Notes: generated from the sequence alone by a model not told the origin. 64,000 nt of DNA from Microvirga lotononidis (GCF_034627025.1 NZ_CP141048.1:3236001-3300000); one strand, 5' to 3'; positions 8,869 through 20,915 are shown, numbered from the stretch's first letter. Program-made: numbers and translations.

Positions 8869-10314
8869 AATGCCGCGGATCGCTCGCTCGGCGGCATTGT
8901 TCGACAGGCAGACCCGCCCGTCCTCGAGGAAGAGCGCGAACGAAGACCAACGCCGCAGCATGTAATTGATGGCTTTGGCCGTCTCACTCTTGGGCGACAA
9001 CCGTCCACGTTGCGCCCGCAACCAACTCTCCAGATCATCCACCAGAGGCTTGGATTGGGCCACACGGATAGAGCGTCGCTCGTCAGGCGGCCGGCCGATG
9101 ATCGCGCGCTCGATCGCAAACAGCGCATCGATGCGCTCGACTGCCTCGATCGCGATCGGCCCCTTCTTCAACTCAGCCAGTTCAAAGAATTGGCGGCGTG
9201 CATGTGCCCAACACGCTGCCTCAGTCGCCGGGCCGGTCGCACGACCCGGTTCATACAGCTGTCCGAAGCCGGAATAGGCATCCGCCTGCAGGATCCCGCT
9301 GTAGCTCTTCAGGAAAGACTGCGGATGCTCACCCTTGCGATCGGCCGAGTAGAAGTAGACCGCAGCCGGCGGATCGGCGCCGCCAAAGGGCCGATCATCC
9401 CGCACCACGGTCCAGAGCCGGCCGGTCTTGGTCTTTCCCTTGGCCAGCACCGGCACCGGCGTGTCGTCGGCGTGCAGCCGCTCGGCTTTGAGGACATGCT
9501 CGGTGATCAGCGTGCTCAGAGGCTGGGTCGCCACCGCGACCGCACCGATCCAGTCGCACAAGGTCGAGACATCCAGATCGACCCCTTCCTGGGCAAACAC
9601 TGTGCTCTGGCGGGTCAGCGGCAGATGCAGCCCGAACTTGCCGACCGTGATCTCAGCCAGCAAGTGGGGACCGGCGCGGCCGCGCGGAATGGCATGGAAC
9701 GGCGCTGGTGTCTCAGTGATCGTCTCGCACGCCGCACAGCTGAACTTCTCGCGGACCGTCTCCACCACGACCCACCGCGCCGGGATGCGCTCCAGGGTCT
9801 CGCTCACCACCTCGCCGAGTTTGCGCAGGCCTCCGCCGCAGCAGGCGCACGCGGTCGGGCCAGGAAGGACAATGCGCCGGCGCGGCAGGTGTCCGGGCAA
9901 GGGCCTGCGGGCGGGCTTGGCCCGCTTCAACTCCTCAACCGTCCACTGGGGCGCCTCCGGCGCCGCGCCGGCATCCTTCGCCTCCGCTTCGGCATCCATG
10001 TGAGCGGCACTCTCCTCCAGATCCTCCAGAGCGAGCATCAGTTGCTCGAGACGGGCACTGCGTTCCGACGAGGTGCCAAAGTGCTGACGGCGCAACTTGG
10101 CGATCTGCAGCTTGAGCCGCTCGATCTCCAACTCCAGGGCATAGCGGGCGGCGTGGGCCTGGGTGACTTCGAGCCGGGCGACTTCCAAAGCAGCGCGAGC
10201 GATCTCCAGATCCCCCGCGCGGGCTTCGGCCGCCAGACGGGCAGCGCGCTCGGCGCGGATCATCGCGTGAGCGTCAGCCAGACTGGTGGGAAGCGGATCA
10301 GGGTGATTTGCCAC
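8869..10314 (-). pseudogene. tnpC: IS66-B tnpC, N-terminal part (cut by IS21-1)
   Basis: About 480 codons of IS66 TnpC. In order: N-terminal coiled coil (residues 25-85, leucine/glutamate-rich), the zinc-finger-like cysteines CACCGGG near 160 and CAACET, then the DDE core with HADDTPVPVL, and ILQADAYSGFGQLY and CWAHARRQFFEL. The reading frame is intact to AERAIRGI and is broken at 8869 by IS21-1. The rest of the gene is at 6005-6231. Confidence 0.92.
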
Positions 10315-10359
10315 GTCTCCAGTGTGCCACGGAAGCGTTGCATGGCAAGGCTTTGATAC

Positions 10360-10707
10360 TCATCCGGCCGCAGTCGGACGCCAGGTCTGCTGGGGATTAC
10401 GCCAGTCGATGCCTTCCAAGAGATAGCCCAACTGCGCGGTGGAAATCGCCACCGTGCCGTCGGCCGGCGAGGGCCACAGAAAACGACCCCGATCAATGCG
10501 CTTCGAGAACAAACACAGGCCCTGGCCGTCATACCAGAGGACCTTGATCAGATCGCCTCTGCGGCCACGGAAGACAAACAGGTTGCCCGAATGCGGATCA
10601 CGTTTGAGCGCCTCCTGCACGAGTAGGGAGAGGCCGCCGAAGCCCTTCCTCATATCGGTGTGGCCGGTGGCGAGCCACACGCGCACGCCGGTCGGGACCG
10701 GAATCAT
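10360..10707 (-). CDS. tnpB: IS66-B TnpB
   Basis: 115 aa, IS66 Orf2-like protein. Recognisable blocks are VRVWLATGHTDMRKGFGGLSLLV, NLFVFRGRRGDLIKVLWYDGQGLCLF and LGYLLEGIDWRNP. TnpB is required for IS66 transposition, but its biochemical role is not established. The start overlaps the tnpA stop by four bases, showing translational coupling. Confidence 0.95.
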   Translation of the reverse strand: MIPVPTGVRVWLATGHTDMRKGFGGLSLLVQEALKRDPHSGNLFVFRGRRGDLIKVLWYDGQGLCLFSKRIDRGRFLWPSPADGTVAISTAQLGYLLEGIDWRNPQQTWRPTAAG

Positions 10708-11075
10708 GCCAGGCTCTCCACCACCTGCAGCACCCGCCGCAGCGCCTCGGCATCGACCTCGCGGTCCACGCGAATCCGTCGCCCGTGCCTCAAGACGATC
10801 TCGATCAAGCCGGTGCGCCGCGGTGGTGGTGCTATCGGCGTGGTCTGCCCTGGGACGGGTGTGATCTCGACCGGCACGAAGGCCGGACCAGCGTCGCCAA
10901 GCCGTCCTTCGCGGGCCAGCCGGCGCCAGGTGAAGACGACACTGGGCGCGAGACCATGGCGGCGGGCCACTTCGGTCACCGTCACGCCCGGGTGCATCGT
11001 CTCTTCCACGATCTGGAATTTGTCTTGGACGCTCCAGCGCCGCCGGCGCTCTGTGCCGAGAACTTCGATCTTCAT
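10704..11075 (-). CDS. tnpA: IS66-B TnpA
   Basis: 123 aa, IS66 Orf1-like DNA-binding protein. The helix-turn-helix is RRRRWSVQDKFQIVEETM followed by TVTEVARRHGLAPSVVFTWRR. It ends in the RIRVDREVDAEALRRVL segment usual for the family. It is the first gene of the IS66-B tnpABC operon; the right inverted repeat lies about 70-90 bases upstream. Confidence 0.95.
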   Translation of the reverse strand: MKIEVLGTERRRRWSVQDKFQIVEETMHPGVTVTEVARRHGLAPSVVFTWRRLAREGRLGDAGPAFVPVEITPVPGQTTPIAPPPRRTGLIEIVLRHGRRIRVDREVDAEALRRVLQVVESLA

Positions 11076-11162
11076 CGATCTACTGACCTTAAAGCTAGCC
11101 TTAAGGTCAGAACGTCACGCGCAAACCTCACTCTCACAAGAGGGCACACGCCGGGTGCTTAC

Positions 11163-11213
11163 GATGGAGCGACACTGGCCCTCGTGCTGCACGCGCTCAA
11201 GAGCCTGCGATGA
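11163..11213 (+). pseudogene. tnpA: IS66-A tnpA, 3' end
   Basis: After the second GATGGAGC copy, the frame ATLALVLHALKSLR with stop completes TnpA of IS66-A. The stop overlaps the tnpB start in an ATGA arrangement, which supports the reconstruction of the gene before IS66-B landed. Confidence 0.9.
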
Positions 11214-11566
11214 TCGGACCGAGCGGGACCGTCCGCGTCCTGGTGGCGACCAAGCCCGTTGACTTCCGCAAAGGGGCGGATGGCCTCGCGGCGCTCGTGC
11301 GCGACACCATGGGAGCCGATCCGTTCTCCGGGACTGTTTATGTCTTCCGCGCCAAACGCGCGGATCGCGTCAAGCTGGTGTTCTGGGATGGCACCGGTGT
11401 CGTGCTGGTCGCCAAGCGATTGGAGGATGGCGAGTTCCGCTGGCCCAAGGTGCAGGACGGTGCCCTTCACCTGTCGGCGGCTCAACTCTCGGCTTTGCTC
11501 GAAGGTTTGGACTGGCGCCGCGTGCATGCGCCACGACCGACATCCGTGCCACTGGAGCCCAGCTGA
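11210..11566 (+). CDS. tnpB: IS66-A TnpB
   Basis: 118 aa IS66 Orf2-like protein: VRVLVATKPVDFRKGADGL, TVYVFRAKRADRVKLVFWDG and LSALLEGLDWRRV. It is intact, but its operon partners tnpA and tnpC are both split. The sequence differs clearly from the IS66-B TnpB, so the two elements are different IS66 lineages and not copies of one element. Confidence 0.95.
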   Translation: MIGPSGTVRVLVATKPVDFRKGADGLAALVRDTMGADPFSGTVYVFRAKRADRVKLVFWDGTGVVLVAKRLEDGEFRWPKVQDGALHLSAAQLSALLEGLDWRRVHAPRPTSVPLEPS

Positions 11567-11629
11567 TCGGACGCGCCCATCTATTAAGAGCCATCGCCCG
11601 CATCGGGGAAGCATGATTCACTTCGGTTT

Positions 11630-12108
11630 GTGACCAGCGCGACGCAAACCCTCCCCGATGATCCTGACCTGCTCAAGGCCATGCTCCTGGCCGAGCGGGC
11701 GCGGGCCGAGCGCCTGGAGCAGATCATCAAGGCGATGCAGCGCCACCGCTTCGGCCGCCGGGCCGAGAGCCTGCCCGAGGATCAACTGCTGCTGGGCTTG
11801 GAAGAAGCCGAACAGACTGAGGCCGCCGAGGACGCCAAACACGAGCAAACGGATCCGGCCGAGCGTAAAAGCCGCGCGGCTTTGCGGCGCCGGAACCGCG
11901 GATCCTTGCCGGCGCATCTGCCGCGCATCGAAACCCTCATCGACATCAAGGATCCCGCCTGTCCCTGCTGCCGCAACCTCCTGCACCGCATCGGCGAGGA
12001 TGTCTCCGAGCGGCTCGACATCGTGCCGGCGCAGCTGCGCGTGCTGGTGGTGCGCCGGCCCAAATATGCCTGCCGCCACTGCGAAGATGGAGTGGTGCAA
12101 GCCCCGGC
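11630..12108 (+). pseudogene. tnpC: IS66-A tnpC, N-terminal part (cut by IS21-2)
   Basis: This is the TnpC N-terminus from a GTG start: a helical region (LLKAMLLAERARAERLEQII), RHRFGRRAES, and the zinc-finger-like CPCCRNLLHRIGEDVSERLD and YACRHCE motifs. The frame is intact up to VVQAPA at 12108, where IS21-2 begins. The continuation is at 14734-15793. Joining them with one CCCGGC copy gives VVQAPAPARVIEGG. Confidence 0.92.
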
Positions 12109-12237
12109 TATTGCGCGACAATCTGGATTGGAAGTGCGCGACGATCAGGATGGTGATTGGCTGTCGCGGCGGGCATAATGATTGTCGCGCCGCGACACAG
12201 ATGCAAGCGCTTTCTTGATTGTCGCTGCGAGCGTCAA

Positions 12238-14567
<2,330 letters not shown>

Positions 14568-14733
14568 TCATTGGCGTGAAGACATCCAATCCTTAGCCGG
14601 TCGGCCGCGACTGCCAGACGGTGTGGTCCTGACGGATCACACCGTCGCCGCTCTCGCCCCCCTTAAGAAGCGACAGCGGCCTCGCATCTCATCCTGATTG
14701 CCGATCAACTGCCACCCTGATCGCCGCGCGGCA

Positions 14734-15793
14734 CCCGGCTCCGGCGCGCGTGATCGAGGGCGGCCTGCCCACCGATGCCCTGGTCGCGCAGGTGCTGGTG
14801 GCGAAATACGCCGACCATCTGCCGCTCTACCGGCAGTCTCAGATCTACGCGCGTCAGGGCATCAGTTTGGATCGTTCGACCCTGGCCGACTGGGTTGGAC
14901 GGGCTGCCTGGCACCTGCGGCCGGTGCATGAACGCCTGCTGGCGCAACTGAAAGCCTCGTCGAGACTGTTTGCCGATGAGACCACCGCACCCGTGCTCGA
15001 TCCTGGCCGCGGCCAGACCAAGACGGGGCAGCTGTTTGCCTATGCCCGCGATGACCGGCCGTGGGGCGGCACGGATCCGCCTGGAGTGGCGTACGTGTAT
15101 GCGCCGGATCGCACGGCGGCCCGGCCGATCGCGCATCTGTCCGGTTTTGCCGGCGTGCTGCAGGTCGATGGCTACAGCGGCTACCGAGCCCTGGCGGGCG
15201 GCAACCAGGTCACGCTCGCGTTCTGTTGGGCACATGTGCGGCGGCGCTTTTACGAACTGGCCGCGGCCGGCGCGGCGCCGATTGCCAGCGAAGCCCTCAC
15301 GCGCATCGCGGAGCTGTATCGGATTGAGAGCGACATCCGTGGCATGAGTGCTGCGGAGCGGGCCCGGATTCGTCAGACGAAGAGCCGTCCGGTGCTGGAA
15401 GCTCTCGAGCCGTGGTTGCGCGGCAAGCTCGGTCTGATCAGCCAGAAGAGCAAGCTGGCGGAGGCGATCCGCTATGCGCTCTCGCGCTGGGATGGGCTGA
15501 CGCGGTTTGTCAACGACGGGCGGATTGAGATCGACTCCAACGTGGTCGAGCGGGCGATCCGGCCTTTGGCATTGACGCGCAAGAACGCGTTGTTTGCCGG
15601 CTCGGATCGCGGGGGCGAACACTGGGCGATCATCGCCTCATTGGTCGAGACCTGCAAACTGTGCGGGGTGGATCCGCAGGCCTATCTCGCGGACGTGCTG
15701 AGCCGCATCGTCACGGGTCATCTCAACACCCGCATCGATGATCTGCTGCCGTGGGCCTATGCCACCGCGCCAGACCTCAAGGCCGTGGCCTGA
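14734..15793 (+). pseudogene. tnpC: IS66-A tnpC, C-terminal part
   Basis: About 350 codons of the IS66 DDE domain: LFADETTAPVLDPG (first D), VLQVDGYSGYRAL (second D), FCWAHVRRRFYEL, then NVVERAIRPLALTRKNALFAGSDRGGE (E region) and the DDLLPWAY C-terminus. It begins directly after IS21-2. A GTG at 14750 could start a free protein, but it would lack the N-terminal DNA-binding part and is unlikely to work alone. Confidence 0.92.
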
Positions 15794-15805
15794 GACACCG
15801 CTTAC

Positions 15806-15826
15806 AATTCTTCGGTTCGGTTGACA
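15806..15826 (+). mobile_element. Right terminus of the IS21-3 remnant
   Basis: After the second AATTCTTC copy the sequence GGTTCGGTTGACA ends the IS21 element interrupted by IS66-A. The reverse complement starts TGTCAACCGAACC, a typical IS21 tip. Confidence 0.6.
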
Positions 15827-15840
15827 CACCGAGTGCTTAC
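15827..15840 (+). mobile_element. IS66-C terminal fragment
   Basis: The 14 bases CACCGAGTGCTTAC reverse-complement to GTAAGCACTCGGTG, an IS66 tip closely like that of IS66-B. It is sandwiched between the IS21-3 tip and an IS5 coding fragment, so an older IS66 had inserted into the IS5 and was then itself hit by IS21-3. Nothing else of it remains in the window. Confidence 0.55.
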
Positions 15841-15950
15841 AATGGCTGCGGGGGACGAGGGACTCAAGCAGTGCCCACTCGGCATCGTTGAGATCACTGG
15901 CGTAGGAACTGACATCCATGGCAGGGCTCCCGGATTGTCAAACAGCCCAC
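15841..15950 (-). mobile_element. IS5-family fragment, 5' end (left copy)
   Basis: On the minus strand from 15919, a frame starts MDVSSYASDLNDAEWALLES and is cut after 26 codons by the IS66-C tip. This is the N-terminus of an IS5-family (IS1031-like) transposase. Upstream of the start, GGCTGTTTGACAAT (complement of 15934-15947) resembles the end GGCTGGTAAGCAAT seen at the 3' end of the other IS5 fragment at 24970, which supports it as the terminal inverted repeat. Confidence 0.65.
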
Positions 15951-16026
15951 ATCCGCAGCAGCAGCCAGCACAAACCTATGGTGAATCAGACACTTGGATC
16001 GAGCAATAAAATTGCTCACCAGCCTC

Positions 16027-16878
16027 TTAGCGCTTCGAAAGAATTGTAAAGCGTGTGTCTGCCGGTAGGCGTGAGATTATTGGGAGCCCAGCGGTAACCA
16101 AAGACCAGATTGTGAGCTTTTTAAATCGGTTTAATGTCGGGTCGAGATTAATACGATCCCAGGTGCCTTCCTTAGCTAATGTATCGAGCGGTAGTGGATT
16201 GCTAGAGTTGCAGCCAAGCCTTTCTGCAAGAAGAGCGATGCTCCTTTCAGAAAAGTAGTGCACATGCGGTGTAAAGAAGTGTTTCTGCCATAGGCGGTCC
16301 CAGAGTTGCGGAGCAAAATGGAGTTTCCCGATTGTGAAAAAAATACCCTCTGAAAAAGGGCTATTGATAATAATTATCCCGCGTTCAGTAATATGCTGTA
16401 AGCAGTTTTCCAATATTCCTGTTGCATTTGGGATATGCTCAAGTACATCATTGAATATTATGATGTCAAACTTCGTTCCCGGTTCTATGGCATCAGGAAA
16501 GTAGCCCTGTACCACAGGTAACCCCTGTCTCTGAGCCGTCCGCGCTAGTCTAGGGTTGGGCTCGACACCAGTTACATCGAAGCCTGCGGCCATAGCCTGC
16601 TTGAGGAACTGCCCAGTTGCGCATCCTATATCAAGGACGCTCCGAAGTCTCGGATTGAACTTCCTGATTGTCGCAATGATGGTGCAATAATTCTTTTCAC
16701 GTACTGGGCGAAGAAAATCAATATCGTCTTCTTTCTCCTCTATAGTTTCGCGGTCATGAATCTTGGAGCTCTCTATTCGAGGCTCAAGATTCGATTGCCA
16801 ATGATCGCAGTTTGCGCAATAGAAAGTCCAACTAGTTACTTTATTCCTCATTTTGGATGAGCATATGTTGCAATTCAT
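16027..16878 (-). CDS. Class I SAM-dependent methyltransferase with N-terminal Cys motifs
   Basis: 283 aa. The N-terminus has two CxxC pairs (CNICSSK and CANCDHW), a likely zinc site. The Rossmann SAM-binding motif VLDIGCATGQFL is near residue 100, followed by VTGVEPNPRLA and IIIFNDVLEHIPN. This architecture is common for methyltransferases of sugar or O-antigen pathways. It is the last gene of the minus-strand acyl/sugar operon, 128 bases after the ligase gene, so it may be partly separate. The substrate is unknown; a sugar or its acyl decoration is plausible. The base composition is less GC-rich than the core region at 52-64 kb. Confidence 0.8.
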   Translation of the reverse strand: MNCNICSSKMRNKVTSWTFYCANCDHWQSNLEPRIESSKIHDRETIEEKEDDIDFLRPVREKNYCTIIATIRKFNPRLRSVLDIGCATGQFLKQAMAAGFDVTGVEPNPRLARTAQRQGLPVVQGYFPDAIEPGTKFDIIIFNDVLEHIPNATGILENCLQHITERGIIIINSPFSEGIFFTIGKLHFAPQLWDRLWQKHFFTPHVHYFSERSIALLAERLGCNSSNPLPLDTLAKEGTWDRINLDPTLNRFKKLTIWSLVTAGLPIISRLPADTRFTILSKR

Positions 16879-17006
16879 GACTAACCTACGATTATAATTG
16901 GGTCTACCAGTCGAAAATAAGAGAATTGGCCGTATTAAACGAGGGGTCGCACTCCCAGTGCTTTGTACGAGCCATTTTCGAGCATCGGCTGATGATGAGC
17001 GCTATC

Positions 17007-18386
17007 CTACCGATCGCGCCTTTTCTTCAATCGACTCGTGTAAAACCCGTCTTTTGGGAATGAGATCCGGACCGGCACCATAAACGGCTGAAGCTTGGAG
17101 TTGCAATGCCGCTTTACTTTCTGTCGAATGGCAGCCTCATCAAATTCACCAGAGATTATGATGTCTGCACAGACGATCTTTCCTGTGAGCACATGACTTT
17201 CGCCGTAAACTACGGCGTCGATAACTTCGGGGATCTCAAGAATAACTGTCTCAACTTCAGAGGGGTAAACCTTCTGTCCTCCGACGTTAATTAAGTCGGA
17301 TTTCCGACCGAGAATACGGAAGTATTCGCCATCCTGCTCGACTGAGTCGCCTGTGATCAGATATCCGTCGTCTGTGAAGGGACTGGGCGCGTTCAAGTAA
17401 CCCAACATTGCCGACTCTGCTTTGATCTGTAAAATACCGTCAACCACGCGGGTTTGGTATCCTTCACCACCTAGCTTTACCCAGAGCGAATCACTCGATC
17501 TTGATTTGGCGCGCATGACGCCAAGTTCAATCATGCCGTAGGTTTGACGCAGTTCGAGATCTGGGAAGATCGACTTCAAGCTGACAAGTGTGGTCTCCGG
17601 CATCGGCTCAGCGCCATAGGTGATCAGCTTCAGGCTTGATAGGTCATACTGCTCGTAGGCGCGGCTTATCAGCAGCATATTAAGAAAAGTCGGTGTCGCT
17701 GGGAGCAATTCAATCCGATGCTGTTCAATAAGCTGGCTAATCTCGTGCGGGGTTCTAGTCTCGGGAAACACGACAAGCGTGCCGCTCGCAAGGCAGCCAA
17801 GCAGAGTATTCAGCCCTCCCCAATGATCGAAGAGAAGGAAATTTAGCGTTATGAGTCCTGGGCGTGGGTTGTGAAATTTTGTGAGAAGTCGCGAGAAATC
17901 ATGAACGACACCTTTTGGCTTTCCGCTTGAGCCGGAGGTGAAGAGCACGAGCCCCGGAACTGCTCGCTGCGACAAAATCTCAAACAGTCTATGGATTTCG
18001 GCCTGAGGATATCCTCTTTCGACCAAAGGAGCGGAGGAAATTCCAGTTGCATGTCGTACGTCAAGAACAAGGTGAGGCTCAATCTCGGTCAGTAGATCCC
18101 GTACGTTTGTGTAGGTGGTTTCCGTGAGAGGGATCGTGATTGCGCCGCGAGCAATGAGTGCAAGCAGAAGCGGGATCGAGCGGAACGAGAAGTCTCCGAG
18201 TAGAACTACGCGTGAACCTACGCCGACATCGAGTTCATTAACAAGCCACTCGACATCGTGCTGGATTTGGTCAGCAAGCTCTACATACGTAAGGTACTGT
18301 CCGTGCCATGCGAAAGCTCGGTCTCCCCCACGCTCGCGAAACTTGTCTATCAGAAAGCTGATATCACCGAAGTCCGTTGCCATCAT
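17007..18386 (-). CDS. Adenylate-forming acyl-CoA/ACP ligase
   Basis: 459 aa, ANL superfamily. The AMP/ATP P-loop LVLFTSGSSGKPKGVVHDF lies near residue 155, followed by TYGMIELG (A5 region), YLITGDSVEQ (A7) and GRKSDLINVGGQKVYPSEVE (A8 hinge). A lysine-rich SRLKKRR tail is where the catalytic A10 lysine is expected. The enzyme would activate a carboxylic acid as acyl-AMP and load it on CoA or on the ACP encoded upstream. It is shorter than typical 500-550 aa CoA ligases but complete in motifs. It lies 52 bases after the KAS III gene in one operon. Confidence 0.85.
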   Translation of the reverse strand: MMATDFGDISFLIDKFRERGGDRAFAWHGQYLTYVELADQIQHDVEWLVNELDVGVGSRVVLLGDFSFRSIPLLLALIARGAITIPLTETTYTNVRDLLTEIEPHLVLDVRHATGISSAPLVERGYPQAEIHRLFEILSQRAVPGLVLFTSGSSGKPKGVVHDFSRLLTKFHNPRPGLITLNFLLFDHWGGLNTLLGCLASGTLVVFPETRTPHEISQLIEQHRIELLPATPTFLNMLLISRAYEQYDLSSLKLITYGAEPMPETTLVSLKSIFPDLELRQTYGMIELGVMRAKSRSSDSLWVKLGGEGYQTRVVDGILQIKAESAMLGYLNAPSPFTDDGYLITGDSVEQDGEYFRILGRKSDLINVGGQKVYPSEVETVILEIPEVIDAVVYGESHVLTGKIVCADIIISGEFDEAAIRQKVKRHCNSKLQPFMVPVRISFPKDGFYTSRLKKRRDR

Positions 18387-18438
18387 CGTTGCCGTATTTT
18401 GCTCGTAGAGAAGTTGCTGGAACTAGCGTTCGTTGAAA

Positions 18439-19524
18439 CTATGGATTTATCAGAGCTGACGCCCACGAAAGGCCGACCCCAAATCCACACAGAACGACCG
18501 GCCGATCTTTGCGGATCTTTTCAGCCTCTTGCGCTCTTTGAAGAGCTATTGGGACTGACGCAGATACCGTGTTCCCAAGAGTCCTCATATCGAATATGAG
18601 TTGATCTGCATTGAGACCTAGCGAACGAGCAATACCGTCAATGGCCACCTTGCTTGCCTGGTGAAATACGAAAGATCCGACGTCCTCAACGCGAAGATTG
18701 TTTCGATTGAGTAGTTCGCGGACAGCCTTCGGGATCGTGGTGTTGAAAAAGGACAATACGCCGAGCCCGTCCATTTCAATATGCTCGGCGGTCCGGATAT
18801 TTCCGCTCCGATCGGAAACCTCTTTTGCGGTTTCGGTGGAGCGCGGCAAACGGGTGCCGCCGGCTCGAACGATAAAGCGATCGTACTGGGCTCCTGATGT
18901 GCCGAAGGAGATGTCAGCCACATTGAGCCTATCGTCAGCTGTCTTCAGCTGATCGTCCGTGAATCCAGACACGATTGTCGCGGCCGCGCCATCTCCAAAA
19001 AGGCAGCGACTGGAGCGATCCGCTGGGTGAATGAGGCGCGAGTAAGTATCCGCGGTAACAATGAGAACCCGTCGCGATGTTCCACTCTGTACGAGACCAC
19101 GTGCGATACCTAGGCTGTATACGAAGCCTGAACATGCAAGGGTGATGTCGAAGGCCATGACGTGTGGTGAGAGACCTAGCCTCTGGTGTAAAATGCACGA
19201 GTTCGGCGGTATTGGGTGGTCGGGCGTTTCCGTGCAAAAAATTATGGTGTCAATTTCGCTTCGGACCAGTTTGCCTCGCTGTTCGAGTGCAAGACACGCA
19301 CGGTAGCCCAGGTCTAAAGCTGTCTCGTCGGCCGCAGCGATACGGCGCTCTTCAACTCCTGTCCTATCAAGAAGCCGGACCATGTCCCAAGCTGGGTTTT
19401 CGCGTGCGAGATCGTCATTTGTAATAACCCGCTCAGGCAGAGCATAGGCGATGGCCTCAATGCCTACTTTGGTAGCGAGGGCGCGCTCGAGAGAATCTGT
19501 CGACCTGTGCATGCTTACGAACAA
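18439..19524 (-). CDS. 3-oxoacyl-ACP synthase III (FabH-like KAS III)
   Basis: 361 aa from 19524; an internal ATG at 19512 (MHRSTDSLE) is an alternative start. The catalytic triad is complete: Cys131 in LACSGFVYS, His288 in FVFHQASK and Asn318 in TLGNTVSAS. KAS III enzymes condense an acyl-CoA starter with malonyl-ACP to a 3-oxoacyl-ACP. The presence of a private ACP, an SDR reductase and a ligase in the same operon argues for a dedicated short acyl-ACP pathway and not housekeeping FabH. The gene starts directly after the MBL hydrolase stop. Confidence 0.88.
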   Translation of the reverse strand: MFVSMHRSTDSLERALATKVGIEAIAYALPERVITNDDLARENPAWDMVRLLDRTGVEERRIAAADETALDLGYRACLALEQRGKLVRSEIDTIIFCTETPDHPIPPNSCILHQRLGLSPHVMAFDITLACSGFVYSLGIARGLVQSGTSRRVLIVTADTYSRLIHPADRSSRCLFGDGAAATIVSGFTDDQLKTADDRLNVADISFGTSGAQYDRFIVRAGGTRLPRSTETAKEVSDRSGNIRTAEHIEMDGLGVLSFFNTTIPKAVRELLNRNNLRVEDVGSFVFHQASKVAIDGIARSLGLNADQLIFDMRTLGNTVSASVPIALQRAQEAEKIRKDRPVVLCGFGVGLSWASALINP

Positions 19525-20175
19525 CTAGTTTGTGAGCGCAGTTGTTGAAATTACACAAGCTTGAGCTTCGCGCAATGGACCAACAGCACCATGCCCTGGA
19601 TACATCGTGAGGTGACTTGGCAGGCTCGCTAAGAGTTTGATGCTCCCCTGAATCTGTGCAACCGACCCTCCCGGCAAATCCGTACGCCCGGCTCCATTAG
19701 GGAGTAGGGTGTCGCCCGTGAATAGGTGATCGCCCAGCCTAAAGCAGACGCTGCCTTTCGTGTGGCCAGGCGTCGCGATGCACTCGACTTGGAACTCTCT
19801 CAATGCCAAACCGGTTTCAATGATATCCGCGAGATCAGTGAAGTTGGACGGAAGCGGTACTGATTGTCCTTCGCCAAAGAGGCTGCGGTAAAGGTTCGCC
19901 TGACGAAGCAAGCTTCTATCCGCTCCATGAAGATAGAATGGGAGGCCGGCAAAATGTTCCATCAGTCCACACACGGCTCCAATGTGATCATAGTGAGCAT
20001 GTGTATTGAGGATGGCCAGTGGCACTAACCTTCGAGTGCTAATGATATCAAGAAAGCGCTCGGCTTCCGCTCCAGGATCAATCACGAGGGCATGGCGGCT
20101 GATGCTCTCTACGATATAGCCATTCTGCCGCCAAGTTCCGGTTGTGACTTTGTGTATGTCCGAAATCACGCTCAC
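19525..20175 (-). CDS. MBL-fold metallo-hydrolase (glyoxalase II-like)
   Basis: 216 aa. The metal-binding motif is NTHAHYDHIGAV (HxHxDH), with further ligands in ATPGHTKGS, FTGDTLL and YPGHG. The layout is that of glyoxalase II/thioester hydrolases, so a thioesterase role on an acyl-ACP or acyl-CoA of the same pathway is likely but not proven. The start overlaps the SDR stop by four bases, showing translational coupling. Confidence 0.82.
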   Translation of the reverse strand: MSVISDIHKVTTGTWRQNGYIVESISRHALVIDPGAEAERFLDIISTRRLVPLAILNTHAHYDHIGAVCGLMEHFAGLPFYLHGADRSLLRQANLYRSLFGEGQSVPLPSNFTDLADIIETGLALREFQVECIATPGHTKGSVCFRLGDHLFTGDTLLPNGAGRTDLPGGSVAQIQGSIKLLASLPSHLTMYPGHGAVGPLREAQACVISTTALTN

Positions 20176-20912
20176 GATACGCCCCCAAAATAGATAGTTT
20201 GGCCTGTAATGTTGCGGGCGTTTGGCGAAGCAAAGAAATTCACTGCGTGGAGAACATCCCGGACACTCAGCAGTGCCGGTTTAATAAGCTGCTGTTGTTT
20301 GGCAGCCAAAGCTTCCTGAGGAAGAGCATCGACCATACCGGATTCGCCGACGAGTGACAGCCCAACACAGTTTATTGTGATGTCATCGCTGGCGCATTCA
20401 CGCGAAAGCGTAATGCAGAGATTCTCCAGTGCCGCTTTGCTGGCATTATAGGATGCACCACCTATACTAGCTAGCGGTACATTAATAGACGAAAAATTGA
20501 TTATTCGCCCGAACTTCGTGCGCTTCATCAGCCTGATGGACTCGCGCATAACAATAAATGCGCCTACTAGGTTAGCCTCTAGTACATTCATAAAGTCGGA
20601 CGCCGGGGTAAGCAGGCCGAGTCGTGATGAACTCACGCCCGCGTTGTTGACGACAACGTCGAGACGGCCGTGTGTCGTGACGATGCCATTGAGCATTGTC
20701 CGCACGGCCGCTTCGTTCGCGACGTCAAGTAAAACATGGCGATATCGCTCATGCTCAATCAACTGCTGACCACTGCGCGAACAGCCGTAAACATAATCGC
20801 CTTCGCCCAATAGAGCTTCTACGAGACCCCGGCCGACTCCGCGGCTTGAGCCGGTCACCAACACAATCCTAGGATTTCTAGGGATTTCGTGGGAATTGAG
20901 GGTCACAGACAT
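20172..20912 (-). CDS. SDR-family oxidoreductase (FabG-like)
   Basis: 246 aa. The NAD(P)-binding TGSSRGVGRG motif is near residue 22, with NNAGVSS near 95. The catalytic Ser-Tyr-Lys set is in INFSSINVPLASIGG and YNASKAALENL. The length and motifs fit 3-oxoacyl-ACP reductases. Together with the adjacent ACP (start four bases after the ACP stop) and KAS III, it would reduce the 3-oxoacyl-ACP to a 3-hydroxyacyl-ACP. A sugar reductase role cannot be excluded. Confidence 0.84.
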   Translation of the reverse strand: MSVTLNSHEIPRNPRIVLVTGSSRGVGRGLVEALLGEGDYVYGCSRSGQQLIEHERYRHVLLDVANEAAVRTMLNGIVTTHGRLDVVVNNAGVSSSRLGLLTPASDFMNVLEANLVGAFIVMRESIRLMKRTKFGRIINFSSINVPLASIGGASYNASKAALENLCITLSRECASDDITINCVGLSLVGESGMVDALPQEALAAKQQQLIKPALLSVRDVLHAVNFFASPNARNITGQTIYFGGVS

Positions 20913-20915
20913 AAT

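Larger units (their letters stand above)
5715..11162 (-). mobile_element. IS66-B with DUF6429 passenger, interrupted by IS21-1
   Basis: The left end GTACGCATCCGGCG and the right end (reverse complement GTAAGCACCCGGCG) form imperfect IS66-type inverted repeats. They are flanked by an exact 8-bp duplication GATGGAGC (5707-5714 and 11163-11170). tnpA, tnpB and tnpC lie on the minus strand; a small DUF6429 gene sits between tnpC and the left end, facing it. Removing IS21-1 leaves about 2.81 kb. It inserted into tnpA of IS66-A, so it is the younger of the two. Confidence 0.95.

Noticed and set aside
7112..8965. 617-aa open frame on the plus strand
   Set aside because: It is antisense to istA of IS21-1; the residues show no family features and the istA frame has all catalytic motifs.
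9010..10356. 448-aa open frame on the plus strand
   Set aside because: Antisense to tnpC of IS66-B; a shadow of a GC-rich coding frame.
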